Assembly (NCBI GenBank): GCA_005503055.1
Contig: SCOX01000002.1
Location: 248,001 to 312,000 of the forward strand
Source: Lysobacteraceae bacterium P
Lineage (GTDB): Bacteria; Pseudomonadota; Gammaproteobacteria; Xanthomonadales; Xanthomonadaceae
DNA length: 64,000 nucleotides
Direction of reading: 5' to 3'
Numbering within the stretch: position 1 is the first letter of the stretch; each line of letters begins with the position of its first letter. A program made the position numbers and the translations under genes. Shown one piece after another: positions 29,328 to 38,537 of the stretch. A model generated the notes under the pieces. That model was given only the letters and a program-made list of their open reading frames with translations, did no database searches and was not told the origin of the DNA.

Positions 29328-30158
29328 TCAGCCCTTCATCGCCGCCGCATGGTGCGCGATGTGCTCGCCGATGAAACTGGCGATGAAGTAGTAGCTGTGG
29401 TCGTAGCCCGGGCGCAGGCGCAGCTCGAGCGGATGCCGGACGGCATCGCAGGCGTCGCGCAGCCGTTGCGGTTGCAACTGCGTGGAAAGGAATTCGTCCG
29501 CTTCGCCCTGTTCGACCAGCAACGGCAGGCGCTCGGTCGCATCGGCGATCAGCGCTGTCGCGTCCCACTGCGCCCACGTCCCACGATCCTCGCCCAGGTA
29601 CGCGGCGAACGCCTTCTGCCCCCACGGCACTTGGCTCGGCGCGACGATCGGCGAGAACGCCGACACGCTGCGATAGCGACCCGGATTCTTCAGCGCCACG
29701 ATCAGCGCGCCGTGCCCGCCCATCGAGTGCCCGCTGATCGCGCGCGCCTTCGTCGCCGGGAATTGCGCTTCGATCAGGTCGGGCAACTCGCGCGAGACGT
29801 AGTCGAACATGCGGTAATGCTTCGACCACGGCGCCTGCGTCGCGTCGACATAGAAGCCGGCGCCGACGCCCAGGCCGTAACCGTCGGCATCCGCCACGCC
29901 GGGACCGCGCGGGCTGGTGTCCGGCGCGACGAGGATCACGCCATGCTCGGCCGCGTAGCGCTGCGCGCCGGCCTTGGTGATGAAGTTCTGCTCGTTGCAG
30001 GTGAGCCCGCTGAGCCAGTACAGCACCGGACACGACCGCTGCTCCGCCTGCGGCGGCAGGTAGACGGCGAAATTGGTTTCGCAATCGAGCGTGGAGGAGG
30101 CGTGCCGGTAGACGTGCTGCCAGCCGCCGAAGCAGGCGCGGTGTTCGATGCGTTGCAT
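29328..30158 (-). CDS. fghA: S-formylglutathione hydrolase
   Basis: 276 residues from ATG 30158. It cleaves S-formylglutathione to formate and glutathione, the second step of glutathione-dependent formaldehyde detoxification. It belongs to the esterase D family: VLYWLSGLTCNEQNF holds the oxyanion region, the nucleophile Ser145 is in GHSMGG, the acid is in EQGEADEFL and the His in GYDHSYYFI. It is the third gene of the frmR-frmA-fghA operon, but 243 bases of mostly GGGATTC/T repeats separate it from frmA, which may reduce or modulate its expression. Confidence 0.95.
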   Translation of the reverse strand: MQRIEHRACFGGWQHVYRHASSTLDCETNFAVYLPPQAEQRSCPVLYWLSGLTCNEQNFITKAGAQRYAAEHGVILVAPDTSPRGPGVADADGYGLGVGAGFYVDATQAPWSKHYRMFDYVSRELPDLIEAQFPATKARAISGHSMGGHGALIVALKNPGRYRSVSAFSPIVAPSQVPWGQKAFAAYLGEDRGTWAQWDATALIADATERLPLLVEQGEADEFLSTQLQPQRLRDACDAVRHPLELRLRPGYDHSYYFIASFIGEHIAHHAAAMKG

Positions 30159-30162
30159 GGGT

Positions 30163-30398
30163 TTGGGATTCGGGATTCGGGATTCGGGATTCGGGATTCG
30201 GGATTCGGGATTCGGGATTTGGGATTTGGGATTTGGGATTTGGGATTTGGGATTTGGAATTTGGGATTTTGGATTTTGGATTTGGGATTAGCGCTCGGTG
30301 ATCGGCGATTGGGGATTCATGGCCCCCAGGGAGGCGATGGAAGCAGTTGCTGTTGCATCTGAATCCCGAATCCCGAATCCCGAATCCCCAATCCCGGC
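30163..30398. repeat. GGGATTC/GGGATTT heptamer tract with an inverted run at its far end
   Basis: About 18 tandem heptamers run from 30163 to 30290: first GGGATTC, then GGGATTT, degrading at the end. A shorter run in the opposite orientation (GAATCCC) lies at 30358-30398. The G-rich strand has four or more GGG runs with four-base loops, a textbook quadruplex pattern, and the two runs could also pair as a long hairpin. The tract fills the frmA-fghA gap. Confidence 0.9.
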
Positions 30399-30401
30399 CC
30401 T

Positions 30402-31842
<1,441 letters not shown>

Positions 31843-31862
31843 GGGCTGGGCCGATGGGAGGG

Positions 31863-31877
31863 TACTGGGGTGGAGTA
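31863..31877. promoter_or_regulatory. Candidate FrmR operator
   Basis: On the operon strand the sequence reads TACTCCACCCCAGTA: TACT and AGTA half-sites around a C-rich centre. This resembles the E. coli frm operator, which has AGTATA-type halves around a run of C. It lies 21 to 35 bases upstream of the frmR start codon, followed outward by AT-rich TATAT that may belong to the promoter. The assignment is by resemblance only. Confidence 0.55.
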
Positions 31878-31971
31878 TATTCGAACCCGCGCGTATCAGG
31901 CGGGCGACATGCGTCGCCCGCTCACCTCATGCGTGTTGGTGCCGGCTCGCTGCCGGCGTGCCTGCCGTCGC

Positions 31972-32544
31972 TCAGGGCATCTGCGCGGCAGCCGCCGTCG
32001 GCGGGAACTGCGCGAACATGCGATCGACGCTCAGCTGCATCGCGTTGGTCTGCGCGATGGGCGAATCGGGTACGGTGCCCATGGCGATGCCGCGCCAAAG
32101 CGGTCGCTGCGTCTGTGCATCGAACATGTCGAGCACGAGCGTCCCGTAGGTGTAGTCGCGAACGGTGGTGGTGGTATTGAAGCTGCCCCAAGCGCCCCAG
32201 CCCGGGCCCCAGCAGCAGCCGCCGCCCCAGCCACCCCAACCGCCCCACATCGGGCCGTTGTTCCAGGTGTCCACGCGCATGCGCCGCTCGGTGACGATGG
32301 TGCCGGCGAGGGTGACCTGCGCGTTGGTCGACTGCGTCCAGCCGCGCTCGCGCAGCTTGGCATCGACGGCGGCGACCACGCGTTGCGTCTGCAACGGCGA
32401 GAACCCTTCCGGTCGCTGCGTCCATCGGTAGGTCTGGTACTGGCCGAAGTTCACGCCGGGATCGAAGTCGGTGAACACGGCCGGCGTGGTCGCGCACCCG
32501 GCAAGCAGTGCGGCTGCGCAGAGGATCGAGAGGATGCGTTTCAT
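31972..32544 (-). CDS. DUF4136 lipoprotein
   Basis: 190 residues from ATG 32544, with GGGAG upstream. The lipobox is LLAGC (MKRILSILCAAALLAGC). The DUF4136 features follow: FTDFDPGVNFGQYQTYRW near the N-terminus and the late YTYGTLVLDMFDAQTQRPLW. Between them is a Gly/Trp/Cys-rich run (WGGWGGWGGGCCWGPGWG) that is striking and not typical of all members. The protein is expected to be anchored in the outer membrane facing the periplasm. The function of the family is not known. It is divergent from no close neighbour and probably has its own promoter. Confidence 0.88.
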   Translation of the reverse strand: MKRILSILCAAALLAGCATTPAVFTDFDPGVNFGQYQTYRWTQRPEGFSPLQTQRVVAAVDAKLRERGWTQSTNAQVTLAGTIVTERRMRVDTWNNGPMWGGWGGWGGGCCWGPGWGAWGSFNTTTTVRDYTYGTLVLDMFDAQTQRPLWRGIAMGTVPDSPIAQTNAMQLSVDRMFAQFPPTAAAAQMP

Positions 32545-32870
32545 GGCCGGCTCCCACAGTAGCGGCGACCCCAAGACTACGCCCGCGCGGCGTCGGAAGG
32601 CGTGAAACGGTGTGGGATTTTCTGAATGGTTCAGGATTTTTTGCGGGCGTAGGGGTGGGTGTCCGAGCTGGGCGGCAGTGCCCGCTGCGATTCGCGCACC
32701 GGCTGCCATCCATGGCGCGACGCTTCGGGCTTTGGATCGCCCGGCCTGGCCATCGGCCGTTTTGGCAGACCATGCCGCAGTGTCCACTTCGATTCGCGCA
32801 CCGGCTGCCATCCATGGCGCGACGCTTCCGGCTCCGGATCGCCCGGCCCGGCCATCCTGGCCGGTCGTTC
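32545..32870. repeat. Intergenic region with a 102-base-period direct repeat
   Basis: The unit starting GATTCGCGCACCGGCTGCCA occurs at 32689 and again at 32791. The first 38 bases are identical and the similarity spans about 75 bases (32675-32752 and 32777-32853). The period is a multiple of three, and a short minus-strand frame would read PEASRHGWQPVRES twice. That frame lacks a credible ribosome site, so I annotate a repeat and not a gene. Nothing else is seen in this gap. Confidence 0.7.
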
Positions 32871-32907
32871 GCGCACGCGCGAGCCAGTGGCTCGCAAGCG
32901 CGTGCGC
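32871..32907 (-). terminator. Hairpin directly after the ppc stop codon
   Basis: The arms GCGCACGCG and CGAGCC pair with GGCTCG and CGCGTGCGC, leaving a small AGT loop and a CAAG bulge. It starts at the base after the ppc stop codon. There is no T-run, so it may end or stabilise the transcript without being a classic intrinsic terminator. Confidence 0.5.
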
Positions 32908-35652
32908 TCACCCCGTATTTTGTATGCCTGCTGAGATGCCGTTCACCGTCGCCACCAGGGCCTGGTACAGGGCGTCGTCGGGTCGGCCCGCCGCCCGCCA
33001 GCGCGCCAGCAGGTCGACCTGCAGCAGGCTGATCGGGTCCACGTACGGATTGCGCAGGCGGATCGACTGCCGCAGCCGGTAGTCGCCGGCCAGCAGTTCG
33101 TCGCTGCCCTTGATCGCCAGCACCGCGGTGCGCGTGCGTTCGAACTCCGCCGCGATGCCCGGGTGGAACCGCTCGTGCAGTTCGCCCGCGAGCAGCGAGT
33201 ACTGCTCGAAGATGCCCGGGTCCGATTTGGCGAGCATCATTTCCAGGTCGTCGATGAGCGTGCCGAAGAAGGGCCAGTCGCGCGCCATCTCCGCCAACGT
33301 TTCGCGGCCGTGCGCTTGCAACCCCTTTTCCAGTGCGCTGCCGACGCCGTACCACGCGGTCAGTCCCGCGCGGTTCTGCGACCACGCGAACACCCACGGG
33401 ATCGCGCGCAACGAGCCGACATCGCCCGTGCCGGCACGCTTGCTCGGGCGCGAACCGATGCGCAGCCGTTCGATCACGTCGATGGGCGTGGCGGCGCGGA
33501 AGTACGCGGGGAAGTCGGCATCCTCGTGCACCAGGGCGCGGTAATGCGCGCGTGCGTCGCGTGCGAGCTCGGAGGCGATCGCGCGCCATCGTTCCTCGCG
33601 CGATTCCGGCGGCCGCGGCCGCAACGTCGCCCGCAGCACGGCACCTGCGGCCTGTTCGAGATTGCGCAATGCGATCGCGCGGATCCCGTACTTGCGGTGG
33701 ATCACCTCGCCCTGCTCGGTCAGGCGCAGGTAGCCGTCGACCGAGCCGCGAGGCGCGGCGATCACCGCGCGCTCGGTCTTGCCGCCGCCGCGACTGATCG
33801 AGCCGCCGCGGCCATGGAAGAACGCGATCCGCACGCCGCTTTCGCGCGCCAGTTCGGTCAGCGCGATCTGCGTGCGTTGCAGCGCCCAGCGCGAGGCGAG
33901 CATGCCGCCGTCCTTCGCACTGTCGGAATAGCCCAGCATCACCACCTGCCGGTTTCCGCGCACGGCCAGGTGCGCGCGGTACACGGGATCGGCGAACAGG
34001 GCGCGCAGCGTGTCGCTTGCGGCGTCGAGGTCGTCCACCGTTTCGAACAGCGGCGCGACGTCGATCGGCACGCGGCCTTCGCCGTCGATGCAGCCGGCGA
34101 CCCGCGCCAGCGCCAGCACGGAGAGCGCGTCGGCGGCGCTGCGGCTCATGCTGACGATGTAGGGCCCGAACGCGCGCGCGCCATAGCGCGGGCGCAGGCG
34201 CGCGACGGCGCGGAACACGTCCAGCGTCGGACGCGCGGTGCCGTTGCCGACGCCGGGCGGTGGAGCGCGGCCGTCCAGCAGGGCGTGCAGGCGATGCGCG
34301 CGTTCTTCGCGCGAATGCGATTCCCACTGCGGATCGCCCAGCACTTCGGCGAGCGCGGCGTCGTGCGTGGCCGAGTCCTGGCGCAGGTCCAGGCCTGCCA
34401 GGTGGAAGCCGAAGCACTCCACGCGTCGGCGCAGGCGACGCACCGCATGGCCCCCGGCGTGCTCGCCCTGGTGCGCGCGCAGGCTGTCTTCGATCAGCTG
34501 GATGTCGGCCAGGAAGGCGGCGGCATCGAGATAGCCGTTGACGTGATCCTCCGCCGTGGCCCGCAGGCGCGCGCCGATCAGCGCGAGCAGGTTCCGGTAC
34601 GGCATGTCGGCGTGGCGCGGCTTCAATGCCGCCGCGGCCTTGGGCAGGAGGTAGCGGTACTCCTCGATGCGCGCGAGCACCGCGTCGGCGACCCCCACGC
34701 GCTCCAGCGACTGGCTCAGCAGCTCGCCCAGCGCGGTGATCTCCTGCCGGTACGCGCCCAGCACCAGCGTGCGCTGCCCGGCCAACGTCGCGGCGATCGT
34801 GTCGGCGCCGACATTCGGATTGCCGTCCATGTCGCCGCCGACCCAGGTGCCAAAGCCGATCACGGTTGGCATCGCCACGTGCTCGCCGTACGTCTCGCGC
34901 AGCGCGTCCTCGAACAGTTCGTAGAACACCGGCAACACGCGATACAGAACATCGGAGAGGTAGAACCCCACGTGCTCGAACTCGTCGGCGACGCTCGGCT
35001 TCACCGGTGGCGTTTCGGCGGTCTGCCAGCTGGCGGTGAGCGCCAGGCGCATGCGTTCCAGGTCGGCGCGGTGTTCGTACGGGGTGCGCGTGCGGTCGAT
35101 GTCGTCGATGAGGCAGGTGACGATCTGGCGTTCCTTCTCCAGCAGCGCGCGACGCACCGCTTCGGTGGGATGGGCGGTGAACACCGGTTCGATCCGCAGC
35201 CGCTGCAGCAGCGCGACCACTTCCTCCAGGCTCACCCCCTGCGCGGCCAGGGTAGACAGCACGTCGCGCAGGCCGCCGGGCTGGCGACTGGCGCCTTGCC
35301 GTTCGTAGTCGCGCCGGCGGCGGATGCGATGTACGCGCTCGGCGACATTCACCGCCTGGAAGTACGTGGCGAAGGCGCGGACCAGATCGCCGGCGCGTTC
35401 CAGTTCGACGCCTGCCAGCGCCTGCGCGAGTTCGGCCACCGGCGCGTTGGATTCACGGCGGCGGATCGCGGCGCGGCGCAGGTTTTCGACCGCGGCGAGG
35501 AACTGCGGCCCGCGCTGTTCGGCGAGGATTTCGCCGACCAGCGCGCCGACGGTTTTCACGTCTTCGCGCAGCAATGCGTCGTGCGCGGCGAACTCGACGA
35601 CGCGCAGGGGTTCTTCGGCGGACTCGGCGGCAGGAGCGGGTGGCTGGGTCAT
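32908..35652 (-). CDS. ppc: Phosphoenolpyruvate carboxylase
   Basis: 914 residues from ATG 35652, the normal size. It carboxylates phosphoenolpyruvate to oxaloacetate and refills the TCA cycle. The first active-site motif VFTAHPTEAVRRALLEK carries the catalytic His. The second, FFHGRGGSISRGGGKTERAV, carries the bicarbonate and PEP-binding Arg residues. VMLGYSDSAKDGGMLASRW is the third conserved block. The C-terminus ends NGISAGIQNTG as in the family. The gene seems monocistronic and is divergent from the TPR lipoprotein gene. With aceE and maeB it makes a set of pyruvate/PEP node enzymes in this window, though they are not linked in an operon. Confidence 0.97.
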   Translation of the reverse strand: MTQPPAPAAESAEEPLRVVEFAAHDALLREDVKTVGALVGEILAEQRGPQFLAAVENLRRAAIRRRESNAPVAELAQALAGVELERAGDLVRAFATYFQAVNVAERVHRIRRRRDYERQGASRQPGGLRDVLSTLAAQGVSLEEVVALLQRLRIEPVFTAHPTEAVRRALLEKERQIVTCLIDDIDRTRTPYEHRADLERMRLALTASWQTAETPPVKPSVADEFEHVGFYLSDVLYRVLPVFYELFEDALRETYGEHVAMPTVIGFGTWVGGDMDGNPNVGADTIAATLAGQRTLVLGAYRQEITALGELLSQSLERVGVADAVLARIEEYRYLLPKAAAALKPRHADMPYRNLLALIGARLRATAEDHVNGYLDAAAFLADIQLIEDSLRAHQGEHAGGHAVRRLRRRVECFGFHLAGLDLRQDSATHDAALAEVLGDPQWESHSREERAHRLHALLDGRAPPPGVGNGTARPTLDVFRAVARLRPRYGARAFGPYIVSMSRSAADALSVLALARVAGCIDGEGRVPIDVAPLFETVDDLDAASDTLRALFADPVYRAHLAVRGNRQVVMLGYSDSAKDGGMLASRWALQRTQIALTELARESGVRIAFFHGRGGSISRGGGKTERAVIAAPRGSVDGYLRLTEQGEVIHRKYGIRAIALRNLEQAAGAVLRATLRPRPPESREERWRAIASELARDARAHYRALVHEDADFPAYFRAATPIDVIERLRIGSRPSKRAGTGDVGSLRAIPWVFAWSQNRAGLTAWYGVGSALEKGLQAHGRETLAEMARDWPFFGTLIDDLEMMLAKSDPGIFEQYSLLAGELHERFHPGIAAEFERTRTAVLAIKGSDELLAGDYRLRQSIRLRNPYVDPISLLQVDLLARWRAAGRPDDALYQALVATVNGISAGIQNTG

Positions 35653-35778
35653 CCGCCGAGCCTACCGCACTGCAACATTCGATGGCGCGACGGTTACAGG
35701 CGCAACGGTCGGCGTGTCCGCAGCGCGGCGCTTCACACGTTGTTTTTCCTGATCACCCCTGCGACGGAGCCCCGCAAC

Positions 35779-37434
35779 ATGACGCTGCACCGCCCCCTCC
35801 TCGGCGTGGCCATCGCCTGCCTCGCCGTCGCCGCCTGCCACGCGCCGTCGCGCGAGGACACGACGCAGTCGACCGCGCCGCCGCTGTTCGACACCTTCGG
35901 CGACCTGCACCGCGACATCGGCACGCGCGTGCCCGAAGCGCAGCGCTACTTCGACCAGGGCCTGCGCCTGGCCTACGGCTTCAACCACGAGGCCGCCGCG
36001 CGCGCCTTCGCCGAGGCCGAGCGGCTCGATCCCAAGTGCGCGATGTGCGCCTGGGGCCAGGCGCTGGTGCTCGGTCCCAACATCAACCTGCCGATGTCGC
36101 CCGACCTCGCCGCCGACGCGACCACACTCGCACTGCGCGCCCAGCAACTGTCGAAGAACGCGAAACCCGCCGACCAGGCGTTGATCGCGGCGCTGGTCAA
36201 GCGCTATGCGACGCCGGCGCCGGCCGATCGCGCACCGCTCGACCAGGCCTATGCGCAGGCGATGGGCGAGGCGCACAAGCAGTTCCCCACCGACGACGAC
36301 ATCGCCGCGCTGTACGCCGAATCGCTGATGGACCTGACGCCATGGGCGTACTGGAACGCGCAGGGCCAGCCGACGCAGTACACGCCGACGATAGTCACCA
36401 CGCTGGAGACCGTACTCGAGCGCAATCCGCGCCACATCGGCGCGGCGCACTACTTCATCCACGCGGTGGAGGCGTCGAACGAGCCGCAGCGTGCCGAGCC
36501 CTACGCCGACCGGCTGGCCGCGCTCGCGCCCGGTTCGGGCCACCTGGTGCACATGCCCGCGCACGTCTACATCCGCGTCGGCCGGTACCACGACGCGACG
36601 CTTAGCAATCTCGCCGCGAGCACGGCGGACAAGGCGTTCCTGGCCGTGTGCCGCGGCAGCAACGGCGCGTATCCGCTGGGCTACGTGCCGCACAACTGGC
36701 ACTTCGCGGCGATGACCGCGGCGCTGCATGGCTCGCGCACGCTGGCGATCGAAGCCGCCGACCAGACCGCGCAACGCACCGATCCGCAGCAGATGGAGGC
36801 GATGGCATTCATGCAGCAGTTCGTCGTCGCACCGCTGTTCGCGCGCGTGCGATTCGGCGAGTGGGACGCGATCCTCGCGCAGGACGCGCCGCCGTCGGAT
36901 GTCGCCTTCCCGCGCGCGATCTGGCACTTCGCCCGCGGCATGGCCCTGGTGCGCACCGACAAGCCCGCGCAGGCGCGCAAGGAACTGCAGGCGTTGCAGG
37001 CGATCGCAAAGGACCCGGCGATGGAGAAGGTGGTGCTGTTTGACATCAACCGTGCCGACCGTGTGCTCGACGTCGCCCAGCACATGCTGGCCGGCGAGAT
37101 CGCGCTATCGACCAGGCAGACCAAGGCGGGCCTGGCGTCGCTGCGGCAGGCGGTGGCGGCCGAGGACCTGCTCAACTACAACGAACCGCCGGACTGGCCG
37201 TTGCCGGTACGCCCCTACCTGGGCGCAGCGCTGCTCGACGCAGGTCGCGCTAAGGAAGCCGTGGCTGTGTACGAGGAGGACCTCAAGCGGTTCCCGGAGA
37301 ACGGCTGGTCGCTGTACGGCCTGGCGCAGGCGCAGAGGAAACTCAAGCTGAAGGACGCCGCCGCCGAAAGCGAGCGACGCCAGGCGGCGGCGTGGCAGTG
37401 GTCCGACGTGAAGCTGGTGGCGTCGCGATTCTGA
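35779..37434 (+). CDS. Tetratricopeptide-repeat lipoprotein
   Basis: 551 residues from ATG 35779, with GGAGCC upstream. The N-terminus is a lipoprotein signal (MTLHRPLLGVAIACLAVAAC), so the mature protein is membrane-anchored in the periplasm. TPR-like helical pairs are visible near residues 55-95 (AQRYFDQGLRLAYGFNHEAA, AFAEAERLDPKCAMCAWGQA) and near the C-terminus (YLGAALLDAGRAKEAVAVYE). Conserved HIGAAHYFIHAVEAS and HLVHMPAHVYIRVGRYHDA lie in the middle and contain many His residues, possibly a metal site. The function is unknown. The long same-strand open frame upstream of this ATG is antisense to ppc and is not coding. Confidence 0.82.
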   Translation: MTLHRPLLGVAIACLAVAACHAPSREDTTQSTAPPLFDTFGDLHRDIGTRVPEAQRYFDQGLRLAYGFNHEAAARAFAEAERLDPKCAMCAWGQALVLGPNINLPMSPDLAADATTLALRAQQLSKNAKPADQALIAALVKRYATPAPADRAPLDQAYAQAMGEAHKQFPTDDDIAALYAESLMDLTPWAYWNAQGQPTQYTPTIVTTLETVLERNPRHIGAAHYFIHAVEASNEPQRAEPYADRLAALAPGSGHLVHMPAHVYIRVGRYHDATLSNLAASTADKAFLAVCRGSNGAYPLGYVPHNWHFAAMTAALHGSRTLAIEAADQTAQRTDPQQMEAMAFMQQFVVAPLFARVRFGEWDAILAQDAPPSDVAFPRAIWHFARGMALVRTDKPAQARKELQALQAIAKDPAMEKVVLFDINRADRVLDVAQHMLAGEIALSTRQTKAGLASLRQAVAAEDLLNYNEPPDWPLPVRPYLGAALLDAGRAKEAVAVYEEDLKRFPENGWSLYGLAQAQRKLKLKDAAAESERRQAAAWQWSDVKLVASRF

Positions 37435-37712
37435 GGGCCGGCTGCCAGGGGCGTTGGCGTCTGGATCCCGGCCTTCGCCGGGACGACGTTCCGGAAAGCG
37501 TGACAGCCTGGATCCCGGCCTTCGCCGGGACGACGACCCATCGCGACTCCCGTGGCCGAGGGCCGCGCCCCCTCCCCGACCCCAGGCGTAGCCCGGGAAC
37601 CCCGAACCCGCCCAGCCCAGCCCATTTTTGTCAGCCCTGACACAAACCGGCATCGGCCGACAACATCGCGCCGGCAGGATCGATGGCGAGTCGTGGACCC
37701 ATGTGTCCCGTT
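37435..37712. repeat. Intergenic region with GGATCCCGGCCTTCGCC repeats
   Basis: Two near-identical palindromic units (TGGATCCCGGCCTTCGCCGG, each followed by GACGAC) lie at about 37464 and 37510, of the same family as those at 6316-6498. Beyond them is a stretch with no ORF of note. CTGACACAAACC at 37637-37648 is repeated as TTGACACAAACC at 37772-37783. Confidence 0.65.
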
Positions 37713-37751
37713 GCCGTCGCCGGAGATCCCCCGGCGACGGCATTTTCTTTT
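37713..37751 (+). terminator. Isolated intrinsic terminator
   Basis: An 11-bp perfect stem (GCCGTCGCCGG / CCGGCGACGGC) with a 7-base loop, followed by ATTTTCTTTT. It is a strong terminator on the plus strand. The nearest upstream gene ends 280 bases away, so it may end a short independent transcript. Confidence 0.8.
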
Positions 37752-37771
37752 CCGCGCCCGGCCCGCCGCGC

Positions 37772-37801
37772 TTGACACAAACCACCCCCGGGCTGCCTAC
37801 A
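37772..37801 (+). promoter_or_regulatory. Candidate promoter of the two-component operon
   Basis: A perfect -35 box TTGACA (37772-37777) is followed 18 bases later by CCTACA (37796-37801), or 20 bases later by TACACT. It lies 29 bases upstream of the response-regulator start and just after the intrinsic terminator. The -10 box is weak. Confidence 0.4.
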
Positions 37802-37829
37802 CTCGGCAACGCCCAACGTTCGTGGTGGC

Positions 37830-38537
37830 ATGGATCCGCAGTCGCTCCTCCTTGTCGTCGACGACGACCCCGACCTTCGCCGGCTCATTTCCGGCTTCCT
37901 GTCCGAACACGGCTACCGGGTGGAAACGGCCGAAGACGCCGCGCAGATGCGTCGCGTGCTCGACGAACGACGTCCGGACCTGATCATCCTGGACGTGATG
38001 ATGCCCGGCGAAGACGGCCTGAGCGCCGCCCGCCGGCTCACCTCCGAACGCGGGCCGCCGCTGATCATGCTCAGCGCGCTGGGTACCGACACCGACCGCA
38101 TCATCGGGCTGGAGGTCGGCGCGGACGATTACCTCGCCAAACCCTGTAACCCGCGCGAATTGCTCGCGCGCGTACGCGCCGTGCTGCGGCGTCGGCAGCT
38201 CGCGGCGGACGCCTCCCATGGACACCAGTACGAATTCGCCGGCTGGCATCTGGACGTGATCCAGCGCGCCCTGCGCGACCCCAACGGCACCTACATCAAC
38301 CTGTCCGACGGGGAGTTCTCGCTGCTGCGCACGCTGGTCGAACACCCGCAGCGCGTGCTCAGCCGCGATCAGCTGCTGGACTGCGCGCGCGGTCGCGACA
38401 TCGAAGTGTTCGACCGCGCCATCGACAGCCAGATCAGCCGCCTGCGCCGCAAGATCAACGACCGCGGCCACAGCGAACTGATCCGCACGGTGCGCAACGA
38501 GGGCTACATGCTGTTGCCGGCGGTGACACGCCTGTGA
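37830..38537 (+). CDS. OmpR-family response regulator
   Basis: 235 residues from ATG 37830. Residues 1-120 are a receiver domain with acidic pocket VVDDDPD, phospho-acceptor Asp55 in LIILDVMMPGEDGL, the switch Ser in IMLSALG and Lys in LAKPCNPRE. Residues about 135-230 are a winged-helix DNA-binding domain (LSDGEFSLLRTLVEHPQRVL, then DRAIDSQISRLRRKI) that most resembles OmpR. Phosphorylation by the kinase encoded next should control its DNA binding. Its stop overlaps the kinase start (GTGA, 38534-38537), so the pair is co-translated. Confidence 0.93.
   Translation: MDPQSLLLVVDDDPDLRRLISGFLSEHGYRVETAEDAAQMRRVLDERRPDLIILDVMMPGEDGLSAARRLTSERGPPLIMLSALGTDTDRIIGLEVGADDYLAKPCNPRELLARVRAVLRRRQLAADASHGHQYEFAGWHLDVIQRALRDPNGTYINLSDGEFSLLRTLVEHPQRVLSRDQLLDCARGRDIEVFDRAIDSQISRLRRKINDRGHSELIRTVRNEGYMLLPAVTRL

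Noticed and set aside
30163-30290. The heptamer tract as a CRISPR array
   Set aside because: The units are 7 bases and directly adjacent, with no spacers and no cas genes nearby.
32631-32897. A small minus-strand frame with the PEASRHGWQPVRES repeat as a gene
   Set aside because: It has no ribosome site and begins within the post-ppc hairpin. I keep it as a repeat only.
33163-35778. Upstream part of the long plus-strand frame that ends with the TPR lipoprotein
   Set aside because: This part is antisense to ppc. The lipoprotein signal and ribosome site place the true start at 35779.
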